Part shown: piece by piece, positions 1-5,996 of the stretch | Numbering within the stretch: the first letter of the stretch is position 1 | How the letters are laid out: every line of letters begins with the position of its first letter | NCBI GenBank assembly: GCA_023405875.1 | Contig: JAEXXN010000018.1 | Span: 1 to 7,685, forward strand | Direction: 5' to 3' | Source of the DNA: Bacillota bacterium | GTDB lineage: Bacteria > Bacillota > Clostridia > Lutisporales > Lutisporaceae | DNA: 7,685 nt | Translations under genes and position numbers: made by a program | Notes under the pieces: generated by a model | The model's database searches: none | What the model was told of the DNA's origin: nothing | What the model saw: the letters and a program-made list of their open reading frames with translations, nothing else

Positions 1-57
1 AACGATAGGTCTGCAATAATTACATGGATAGTAGTAATTAATGAGGCGCCCAGGCAG

Positions 58-63
58 TATAAT
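58..63 (+). promoter_or_regulatory. Candidate -10 promoter box (TATAAT)
   Basis: A perfect TATAAT lies about 50 bases ahead of the first gene of the window. No good TTGACA-like box is found 16-19 bases upstream (the best-placed hexamer, TAATTA, matches poorly), and there is no TGn extension. It could be a weak or activator-dependent promoter for the polysaccharide operon, or chance in AT-rich DNA. Confidence 0.3.
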
Positions 64-101
64 ATACCAGCTTAGAAATTTTATACGGGTTCATCCGGCT
101 T

Positions 102-106
102 GGAGG
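102..106 (+). promoter_or_regulatory. Ribosome binding site fixing a TTG start
   Basis: A full GGAGG ends 8 bases before the TTG at 115. A TTG at 100 in the same frame would overlap this site and has no ribosome site of its own, so the first gene most likely starts at 115. Confidence 0.75.
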
Positions 107-114
107 TTACCGCA

Positions 115-1962
115 TTGAAAACTTACAGGAAAAGAATAATGCTGTTGATTGCAGATATCATATTACTGAATTTAGCTGTATATGCTTCTTTGATTTTTAG
201 ATTTGACGGATCTATACCTGCCCGGTATACAGGAATATTTAAAGATTCCTTTATGCTGATAACGATGATAGAGATAACGGTATACTACTTTTTTGGTTTG
301 TATAGAAGCCTATGGAGTTATGCAAGCATAGAGGAGCTTATCCAGATTTTTTTTGCTACAGCTACCGGTGCTATAGGTATCTTTGCATACGGTACTATGA
401 TGGGTACAAGGCTTCCCAGAACTGCCTATATAATGGCCTGGATACTCACCTTTCTTTTTATTGGAGGAATTCGTATAAGCGGAAGGCTGATAAGGAGGGT
501 TAAAGGGCTGGGTAAAAGTTATGGCGCAGGTGTCAAGCGGGTAATGGTTGTCGGCGCGGGACAGGCAGGTTCAATGGTTATAAAGGAGCTCAAGGAGCAT
601 CAGGATCTGAATATGATACCGGCTGTGGTAATTGACGACGATCCCAAAAAGCACAATTCCCATATACACAGTGTGCCTGTCAGAGGAGGCAGGGACAAGC
701 TGGTGCAGTATGCAAAGGAATATGATATAGACGAGATAATTATAGCCGTACCTTCGGCACATAAAAGCGAGATATCGGATATTCTAAGGCTGTGCAAGCA
801 AACAAAGTGTAAGCTGAAGAAGCTACCGGGAGTATATGAGATAATAAACGATAATGTAAGTATAAAGAGTATACGGGATGTTAATATAGAAGACCTGCTC
901 GGCAGGGACGAAGTTAATCTGGATATCAAGGAGATATCGAGCTATGTGAAAAATGAGACAATAATGGTAACCGGAGGCGGTGGATCAATAGGTTCAGAGC
1001 TTTGCAGGCAAATAGCAAGATTCCGCCCAAAGAAGCTTATTGTGCTTGATATATATGAGAATAGCGCCTATGAACTGCAACAGGAGCTGAAACGCTCCTT
1101 TAAGGACAAGCTAAATATGGAGGTTATAATAGCTTCAATCAGAGATAGAGCCAGATTGGAGCAGATTTTTGATTATTACAGGCCGGGAGTGGTGTTTCAT
1201 GCTGCTGCACACAAGCATGTGCCTCTTATGGAGGCTAATCCCGCAGAAGCGATTAAGAACAATGTATTAGGGACTCTTAACACTGTTCAATGTGCAGATA
1301 AATACAAGGTAAAACGGTTTGTAATGATCTCTACCGACAAGGCAGTCAACCCGACCAATGTAATGGGTGCTACAAAGAGGATCGCGGAAATGATTGTCCA
1401 ATCCATGGGTAAGCGGAGCAAAACTGAATTTGTGGCAGTACGTTTCGGCAATGTGCTTGGAAGTAACGGCAGTGTCATTCCTCTTTTCAAGAAACAGATA
1501 GAAGCCGGGGGCCCTGTTACCGTTACTCACCCTGATATAACCAGATACTTCATGACCATTCCCGAGGCTGCAAAGCTTGTAATACAAGCCGGTGCAATGG
1601 CTAAGGGAGGGGAGATATTCATATTGGATATGGGCCAATCTGTAAAGATAGTGGATTTGGCAAAAGATTTGATAAGACTGTCGGGGTTTGAGCCGGATGA
1701 AGATATTAAGATTGAATTTACAGGGCTGCGTCCGGGAGAAAAGCTTTATGAGGAGCTCTTGCTTGCTGAGGAGGGTATGGAGAGTACAAGGCATAAGAGC
1801 ATCTACATTGGAAAGCCCCTGGAAATCGACTATAACGATTTGCTCCAAAAGGTGAAGGAGCTGGAAGGCTGCATTGATAATGTCCAAAGGATTAGAGAGT
1901 GTATAGGCAGCATAGTAATAAACTATGGAAATGTGAATAGTGAAGCTGCTGTGACCTCGTAG
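115..1962 (+). CDS. epsC: Membrane-bound UDP-GlcNAc 4,6-dehydratase (EpsC/CapD/PglF/WbpM type)
   Basis: Predicted 615-residue polysaccharide biosynthesis protein of the full-length CapD/FlaA1-like class. Four hydrophobic segments (about residues 8-29, 46-63, 79-97 and 104-121) anchor it in the membrane. A first Rossmann-like domain has GAGQAG at 147-152. The catalytic short-chain dehydrogenase domain starts at about 280 with TGGGGSIGSEL (286-296), followed by HAAAHKHVPLME and STDKAVNP (406-413). The usual YxxxK is MxxxK (M417, K421), a known trait of this dehydratase class, with D408-K409 as the expected catalytic pair. The known reaction is NAD-dependent conversion of UDP-GlcNAc to UDP-4-keto-6-deoxy-GlcNAc on the cytoplasmic face. 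Its product is the expected substrate of the aminotransferase that follows after a 53-base gap. The start is a TTG chosen because GGAGG sits 8 bases ahead. Length is normal for the family. The gene symbol is by resemblance to Bacillus; PglF- or WbpM-like naming is equally fair. Confidence 0.93.
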   Translation: MKTYRKRIMLLIADIILLNLAVYASLIFRFDGSIPARYTGIFKDSFMLITMIEITVYYFFGLYRSLWSYASIEELIQIFFATATGAIGIFAYGTMMGTRLPRTAYIMAWILTFLFIGGIRISGRLIRRVKGLGKSYGAGVKRVMVVGAGQAGSMVIKELKEHQDLNMIPAVVIDDDPKKHNSHIHSVPVRGGRDKLVQYAKEYDIDEIIIAVPSAHKSEISDILRLCKQTKCKLKKLPGVYEIINDNVSIKSIRDVNIEDLLGRDEVNLDIKEISSYVKNETIMVTGGGGSIGSELCRQIARFRPKKLIVLDIYENSAYELQQELKRSFKDKLNMEVIIASIRDRARLEQIFDYYRPGVVFHAAAHKHVPLMEANPAEAIKNNVLGTLNTVQCADKYKVKRFVMISTDKAVNPTNVMGATKRIAEMIVQSMGKRSKTEFVAVRFGNVLGSNGSVIPLFKKQIEAGGPVTVTHPDITRYFMTIPEAAKLVIQAGAMAKGGEIFILDMGQSVKIVDLAKDLIRLSGFEPDEDIKIEFTGLRPGEKLYEELLLAEEGMESTRHKSIYIGKPLEIDYNDLLQKVKELEGCIDNVQRIRECIGSIVINYGNVNSEAAVTS

Positions 1963-2000
1963 GGAATGTCCTCCGTGTCGTTCCGAGTAGAAAGTTGGAA

Positions 2001-2005
2001 AGGAG
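2001..2005 (+). promoter_or_regulatory. Ribosome binding site for the DegT aminotransferase
   Basis: AGGAG, preceded by GGAA, ends 10 bases before the ATG at 2016. An in-frame TTG at 1995 lies ahead of this site and has no ribosome site, so the ATG at 2016 is preferred. Confidence 0.7.
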
Positions 2006-2015
2006 ACAAAACGCT

Positions 2016-3146
2016 ATGGCAATACAAAATACTACAAATAAAAAGATATATCTGTCCTCCCCCCACATGAGTGATGAGGGCTATGAAATGCAATATATAC
2101 AGGAGGCCTTTGATACCAACTGGATTGCGCCTCTTGGAAAGAATGTCAATGAGTTTGAGAAGGAGTTTGCTGCTATTGTGGACGCTAAATCGGCAGCGGC
2201 ATTGAGTTCAGGAACTGCAGCTATCCATATGGCTTTAAGGGCTGTTGGAGTAGGAGCTGGGGATATAGTATTCTGTCCGACATTGACATTTTCTGCTACT
2301 GCTAACCCCATCATATATCAGGATGCTATACCTGTTTTTATAGATAGCGATTATGAGACATGGAATATGAGTCCGTCAGCTTTAGAGGAGGCCTTTGAAA
2401 AGTATAGGCCAAAAGCGGTTTTGGTGGTTCATCTCTATGGATTGTCGGCAAATATGGATAAAATACTTGAAATATGTAAAAAGCATAATGTTCCCCTTAT
2501 AGAGGATGCTGCTGAGTCTTTAGGCACTTACTATAAAGGAAAGCATACCGGCACTTTTGGAGAATTTGGTATTTTCTCTTTCAATGGTAATAAGATTATT
2601 ACAACTTCTGGAGGGGGAATGCTTGTCTCTGGTAATGAAGAGCGTATAGCTAAGGTACGGTTCTGGGCTACGCAAGCAAGAGATGCTGCAAGGCATTACC
2701 AGCACAGTGAGCTTGGATTTAATTATAGGATGAGTAATATTGTTGCCGGAATTGGAAGAGGCCAGCTTAAGGTTCTGGAGAAGAGAGTTCAAAAGAAGAA
2801 AGAGATATTTGATTTCTATAAAAGAGAGCTAGGAAAGCTTGATGGTATCGAGTTTATGCCGATAAACAAATGGAATGAGCCAAACTATTGGCTGAGTTGT
2901 ATTATGCTACGAGGAAAAGTTAGGCCACTTGATATTATGGAGACTCTTGAGAGGGAGAATATTGAGTCAAGACCTATATGGAAGCCGATGCATATGCAAC
3001 CATACTTTGAAAAATATGATTTTATAGGAACGCATATATCAGAGAAATTGTTTGAGAATGGTCTGTGTTTGCCATCTGATACAAAGATGACAAATAAAAA
3101 TTTATACAAAGTTGTAGATATTATAAAAGGATTATGGAGATCTTGA
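2016..3146 (+). CDS. epsN: DegT/DnrJ/EryC1 sugar 4-aminotransferase (EpsN/PglE-like)
   Basis: A 376-residue PLP-dependent nucleotide-sugar aminotransferase, full length for the family. SGTAAIHMAL (65-74) forms the cofactor phosphate loop. LIEDAAESLG (161-170) carries the Asp (D164) that contacts the pyridine nitrogen. SFNGNKIITTSGGG (188-201) holds the Schiff-base lysine K193. The opening IYLSSPHMSD and NWIAPLG, and the C-terminal SRPIWKPMHMQP, closely follow Bacillus EpsN and the Campylobacter PglE group. The expected reaction moves an amino group from glutamate to C4 of UDP-4-keto-6-deoxy-GlcNAc, giving a UDP-4-amino-4,6-dideoxy-GlcNAc. This fits its place directly after the 4,6-dehydratase. 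Its stop codon overlaps the next start by one base, so translation is probably coupled. Base composition becomes more AT-rich through the second half. Exact sugar stereochemistry cannot be read from the sequence. Confidence 0.92.
   Translation: MAIQNTTNKKIYLSSPHMSDEGYEMQYIQEAFDTNWIAPLGKNVNEFEKEFAAIVDAKSAAALSSGTAAIHMALRAVGVGAGDIVFCPTLTFSATANPIIYQDAIPVFIDSDYETWNMSPSALEEAFEKYRPKAVLVVHLYGLSANMDKILEICKKHNVPLIEDAAESLGTYYKGKHTGTFGEFGIFSFNGNKIITTSGGGMLVSGNEERIAKVRFWATQARDAARHYQHSELGFNYRMSNIVAGIGRGQLKVLEKRVQKKKEIFDFYKRELGKLDGIEFMPINKWNEPNYWLSCIMLRGKVRPLDIMETLERENIESRPIWKPMHMQPYFEKYDFIGTHISEKLFENGLCLPSDTKMTNKNLYKVVDIIKGLWRS
3136..3139 (+). promoter_or_regulatory. Ribosome binding site inside the aminotransferase 3' end
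   Basis: GGAG ends 6 bases before the ATG at 3146 and is embedded in the last codons of the preceding gene. This favours 3146 over the in-frame ATG at 3134, which this site would overlap. Confidence 0.6.
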
Positions 3147-3847
3147 TGAAGAATAAAAGACAGTTAAAACAAGAAGGAGTAAATGATATCTTTTTTTTAA
3201 ATAGATTGGGTATAAGAAAAATTGAATTGGCTATAAAAAGGCTAATGGATATTGTAGGTGCGCTAATCGCTTTAATTTTTTTATTACCTTTTTTGTGTAT
3301 AATAGCAGTTTTAATAAAAATTGATTCAAAAGGTCCTGTTTTTTTCTTTCAGGAACGGCTAGGAAAAAACCTGAAGGTGTTTAAGATTATTAAATTTAGA
3401 ACGATGGTTACTGGTGCGGAAAATATAGGAGATGGTTTGTTTGTATACGGTGATGGCGATTCTCGTATAACGAAGATTGGGAGATTTTTAAGAAAAACGA
3501 GCTTGGATGAACTGCCACAGTTGCTGAATGTCCTTATTGGGGACATGAGTATTGTAGGTCCTCGGCCTCCTGTTACATATTTTCCATATAAAGCGAGTGA
3601 ATATGATTCATTTAAAAAACGAAGATTTAAGATGCGTCCGGGAATAACTGGGAAGGCGCAGGTAATGGCAAGGACAACAGCTTCATGGGATAAAAGAATA
3701 GAGTATGATGTTGAATATGTTGAAAATTATAATCTTATAGCAGACATAAGAATATTATTTAATACATTTAAAGTTGTTGTTAGAAAGAAAAATATATATC
3801 CTGTAACTCCTGGTCAGATTGATAATTCTAAGGAAATGAACATGTAA
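3146..3847 (+). CDS. epsL: Monotopic phosphoglycosyl transferase (EpsL/PglC-type initiating sugar transferase)
   Basis: A 233-residue bacterial sugar transferase of the small, single-domain class. After a charged N-terminal stretch of about 30 residues, KRLMDI (31-36) leads into one hydrophobic re-entrant segment (about 37-57) with a central Pro48. Then come GPVFFFQERLG (63-73), KFRTM (83-87), and the catalytic Asp-Glu pair D121-E122 in SLDELPQLLN, followed by GDMSIVGPRPP and MRPGITGKAQV. Known members transfer a phospho-sugar from a UDP-sugar to undecaprenyl phosphate at the inner leaflet, starting assembly of the repeat unit. PglC and EpsL take UDP-diacetamido-bacillosamine, and the two genes upstream would make its amino-sugar precursor, so that substrate is inferred. 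Neither the large N-terminal membrane/CapD-like domain of WbaP-type enzymes nor a fused acetyltransferase is present. It overlaps the upstream stop by one base, and the next gene follows after 12 bases. Confidence 0.92.
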   Translation: MKNKRQLKQEGVNDIFFLNRLGIRKIELAIKRLMDIVGALIALIFLLPFLCIIAVLIKIDSKGPVFFFQERLGKNLKVFKIIKFRTMVTGAENIGDGLFVYGDGDSRITKIGRFLRKTSLDELPQLLNVLIGDMSIVGPRPPVTYFPYKASEYDSFKKRRFKMRPGITGKAQVMARTTASWDKRIEYDVEYVENYNLIADIRILFNTFKVVVRKKNIYPVTPGQIDNSKEMNM

Positions 3848-3859
3848 TGGGGGAAAACA

Positions 3860-5023
3860 ATGCATTTTTCAAAGGAAATAAATGAATCATTAACATTGAA
3901 GTTTGCTCAAACAGCAAGAGAAATGAGAGCACAAGGCAAAGATATCATATCACTTGGACTTGGAGAACCTGATTTTGAAACGCCTGAATATATTAAGAGC
4001 GCAACAGTTGAAGCAATGAATAGTGGATATACACATTATTCTGAATCACAAGGACTTCCGGAATTGAGGAATTTGATTGCGGAAAGAGCCAGAAAAGAGT
4101 ATGGTGTGGCTTATACATTCAATGATATAATTGTTCTTCCAGGGATTAAGGCAGCTGTTTATATGGCATTAGCTGCTATACTTGAGCCTTTTGACCAGGT
4201 GATAAATATAACACCATATTATGTGAGCTACCCGTCAATGGTAAAATTGGCTGAGCCAACTTCAGAAATAGTTAATGTGTCTTTAAACAAAAACTTTAGA
4301 TTAGATTTGGATACTCTGAAAAAGGCAATCAATAAAGATACAAAATGTATTCTGATTAATACACCTCACAATCCAACAGGAACTGTATTATCAAAGAATG
4401 AGGTAGAAGCTATCATAAAAGCATGTTTGGAGAATGATGTTTATATTATATCAGATGAAGTATATGAAAAGTTGGTATATGACGGCATAGAACATATAAG
4501 CTTTGCCCGGTATCCAGAAATAAAAGAAAAGTTAATTCTTACAAATGGTTATAGTAAATCTTATGCTATGACAGGCTGGAGGCTTGGATATGCAATAGGG
4601 CCAAGTAAAATCATATCTCGTATGAATAAGCTGCAACAACATATCAACACGAATACCTGTACCTTTATACAAAAAGGTGCTTGTTCGATATATAAAAATG
4701 AACCTGAACATATTGCCTCATATGTTAAAGAACTATATAGGCGCATATCCTTTTTTCATAAAGAATTAAATAAAGGTAAATTGATTAAAGGAATCATGCC
4801 TGAAGCAGGCTTTTTCTACTTTGCAGATATTTCATTAACAGGTATGGACTCAAATAGCTTCTGTGCAAAGCTTTTACAAGAAACCGGAATTGCAGCTACT
4901 CCGGGAATGGCTTTCGGTTATGCCTGGGATGAGTACGTTAGGTTCTCACTGGCAGTACCGATGGAAGTTCTAGAAAGATCCGTTAAGCTAATTGCTGATT
5001 TTGAAAAGAATTTTCAACCTTAA
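3860..5023 (+). CDS. Fold-type I PLP aminotransferase (aspartate/aromatic aminotransferase family)
   Basis: A complete 387-residue class I/II aminotransferase. Visible family marks are GLGEPDFETP (33-42), a YTHYSESQG substrate region (57-65), NTPHNPTG (167-174) with cofactor Asn171, SDEVYEKLVYDG (198-209) with D199 and Y202, the PLP lysine K233 in NGYSKSYAMTGWRLGY, and the carboxylate-binding arginine R361 in EYVRFSLA. GGGGGA ends about 5 bases before the ATG and supports this start. The fold is that of amino-acid aminotransferases, not nucleotide-sugar aminotransferases, so it probably acts on a small 2-oxo acid. Its place between the initiating transferase and a dehydrogenase relic, GNAT and ATP-grasp genes suggests that it supplies an amino-acid-like building block for glycan decoration; this is inference. 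The phosphate-loop segment GIKAAVYMAL differs from the more usual GAKQAL form. A housekeeping role cannot be excluded. The same reading frame continues past its TAA into the dehydrogenase remnant. Confidence 0.88.
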   Translation: MHFSKEINESLTLKFAQTAREMRAQGKDIISLGLGEPDFETPEYIKSATVEAMNSGYTHYSESQGLPELRNLIAERARKEYGVAYTFNDIIVLPGIKAAVYMALAAILEPFDQVINITPYYVSYPSMVKLAEPTSEIVNVSLNKNFRLDLDTLKKAINKDTKCILINTPHNPTGTVLSKNEVEAIIKACLENDVYIISDEVYEKLVYDGIEHISFARYPEIKEKLILTNGYSKSYAMTGWRLGYAIGPSKIISRMNKLQQHINTNTCTFIQKGACSIYKNEPEHIASYVKELYRRISFFHKELNKGKLIKGIMPEAGFFYFADISLTGMDSNSFCAKLLQETGIAATPGMAFGYAWDEYVRFSLAVPMEVLERSVKLIADFEKNFQP

Positions 5024-5062
5024 AACTATGAGCTTGAATACAAAAGTAAAGGGGCAGAAGTA

Positions 5063-5386
5063 ATGAAAGATGATTGTGTTATTATAAATATGTCAAGAGC
5101 GGAAATATTCGATGAAGATGCTGTTTATAATGCTTTAACTCAAGGCAAGGCGAGCAGTTCTGCAAGTGACGTGTAGTGGAAGACTCCCATGAGGGAGGAG
5201 TCGGAGAGCTATGTGTCTACTCATAATAAGTTTGAAGAACTTGATAATGTTATATTCTCTCCTCATAGAACCGGATTTGTTAAAGATAGTTTACCTCATT
5301 TAGATGATTCAATAATTGATATTTCAAATTTAGTTGAAGGAAAACCATTAATAAATATTGTTAATTTGTCTGAGAGATATTATTAA
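5063..5386 (+). pseudogene. C-terminal remnant of a D-2-hydroxyacid dehydrogenase with an in-frame TAG
   Basis: The translated frame matches the last third of the SerA/D-2-hydroxyacid dehydrogenase family. MKDDCVIINMSRAEIFDEDA corresponds to the MKPGAxxINTARGxxVDExA segment with its catalytic Arg. Next comes the QGKASSSASDV stretch, then TAG at 5174-5176. The same frame continues with WKTPM, FEELDNVIFSPHRTG (carrying the expected catalytic His) and about 50 more residues to TAA at 5384. A family member is usually 310-340 residues; only about 107 codons remain and the N-terminal substrate and most of the NAD-binding domain are absent. The Glu that normally precedes Pro in DVFxxEP is Thr here. 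An ATG at 5063 has a GGGG ribosome-like site 8 bases ahead, so a 37-residue peptide could be made, but no enzyme. The parent probably reduced or oxidised a 2-oxo/2-hydroxy acid in the same pathway as the upstream aminotransferase. Frame and similarity are clear; the history of loss is inferred. Confidence 0.82.
5182..5202 (+). other. GC-rich hairpin directly after the in-frame TAG
   Basis: GACTCC (5182-5187) pairs with GGAGTC (5197-5202) around a 9-base loop; alternatively CTCCC (5184-5188) pairs with GGGAG (5193-5197) around ATGA. It starts 5 bases after the TAG in the dehydrogenase relic and sits in a segment (5141-5210) with 40 G/C of 70 by hand count, while the row 5281-5340 has 14 of 60. 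There is no following T-run, so it is not a standard terminator. A recoding or other RNA role is possible but unproven. Confidence 0.4.
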
Positions 5387-5403
5387 TAGAATCATAAATA
5401 AGA

Positions 5404-5410
5404 GAGGAGG
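5404..5410 (+). promoter_or_regulatory. Strong ribosome binding site for the GNAT gene
   Basis: GAGGAGG ends 6 bases before the ATG at 5417 but only 3 before the ATG at 5414. The spacing favours the second ATG, giving a protein that begins MLKGNRVYLR, typical of RimJ/RimL-like acetyltransferases. Confidence 0.75.
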
Positions 5411-5416
5411 TCAATG

Positions 5417-5944
5417 ATGTTAAAAGGGAATAGAGTATATCTCAGGCTTTTAGAAAAAAAGGATTTAGAAGCTAGAGTTCAATGGATAAACGATGAAGAA
5501 AATATCAAAACTTTGCTATTTGATTGGCCTACATCATTATCGAAGACTGAAAAGTGGTTTTCTAATGTTATTATGGATAATTCTAAGATAAATTTTAGTA
5601 TTGTAGATAATCATAATGATATTTTGGTAGGCATGACTGGGCTATTAAACGTGGATAGAATAAATGGACATGCCCAATTCTATATTACTATAGGGAATAA
5701 AGAATACAGGGGCAAAAGACTATCCGATGAAGTAATTCCATTAGTTTTGCAATATGGATTTGTTGAATTAGGATTAAAAAAAATTTATCTATATACATTA
5801 CCTAATAATGATAAAGCCCGTCATATATATGAAAAAAACGGATTTATGGAAGACGGCATTTTGAGGCAACATGTTTATTGTAGGGGTAAGCAGCAGGATT
5901 TATACGTTCACAGTATTCTTAACAGCGAATGGAAAGGTTGTTAA
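5417..5944 (+). CDS. GNAT-family N-acetyltransferase (RimJ/RimL/PseH-like)
   Basis: A 175-residue acetyltransferase of the GNAT superfamily. It opens with MLKGNRVYLRLLEKKDLEA, has the FSIVDNHNDILVGMTGL core strands (60-76) and a QFYITIGNKEYRGKRLSDEV segment (87-106), where motif A (Q/RxxGxG/A) binds acetyl-CoA. The C-terminal NDKARHIYEKNGF (131-143) and GILRQHVYCRGKQQDLYVHS are typical of RimJ/RimL-type members. The second glycine of the acetyl-CoA loop appears as Arg (RGKRLS), a mild departure. PseH, which acetylates a 4-amino UDP-sugar in pseudaminic acid synthesis, belongs to this broad group. In this locus a dehydratase and sugar aminotransferase are present but no PglD/EpsM homologue is visible, so acetylation of the 4-amino sugar is a plausible job; acetylation of the product of the neighbouring amino-acid aminotransferase is the main alternative. 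The substrate cannot be read from the sequence. Confidence 0.88.
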   Translation: MLKGNRVYLRLLEKKDLEARVQWINDEENIKTLLFDWPTSLSKTEKWFSNVIMDNSKINFSIVDNHNDILVGMTGLLNVDRINGHAQFYITIGNKEYRGKRLSDEVIPLVLQYGFVELGLKKIYLYTLPNNDKARHIYEKNGFMEDGILRQHVYCRGKQQDLYVHSILNSEWKGC

Positions 5945-5982
5945 TGAATTGAAAAATTTCTAGGACGAATTTAGATGTAAAA

Positions 5983-5986
5983 GAGG
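5983..5986 (+). promoter_or_regulatory. Ribosome binding site for the ATP-grasp gene
   Basis: GAGG ends 4 bases before the ATG at 5991 and 10 bases before the ATG at 5997. Spacing and the fact that the first beta strand (MNILILS) begins at 5997 favour the second; the two differ by only two residues. Confidence 0.5.
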
Positions 5987-5996
5987 ATGGATGCAA

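Noticed and set aside
1..75. An open frame of 24 codons from the window edge ending in TAG at 73-75, possibly the tail of an upstream gene.
   Set aside because: The short peptide resembles no family I can recognise, and an open stretch of this length is not rare by chance; it also overlaps the TATAAT box.
1267..1887. Long open frame on the minus strand opposite the dehydratase gene.
   Set aside because: It is antisense to strongly conserved catalytic motifs, has no recognisable domain and no ribosome site; it is a shadow of the real gene.
3191..3198. A run of eight T near the 5' end of the initiating transferase gene, a possible slippage site for phase variation.
   Set aside because: Runs of this length are common in AT-rich genomes, and there is no second sign of on/off switching such as a longer repeat or an out-of-frame start.
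5771..5784. A run of eight A within the GNAT gene as a possible programmed frameshift.
   Set aside because: The frame stays open with normal family motifs on both sides, and no alternative downstream frame is conserved.
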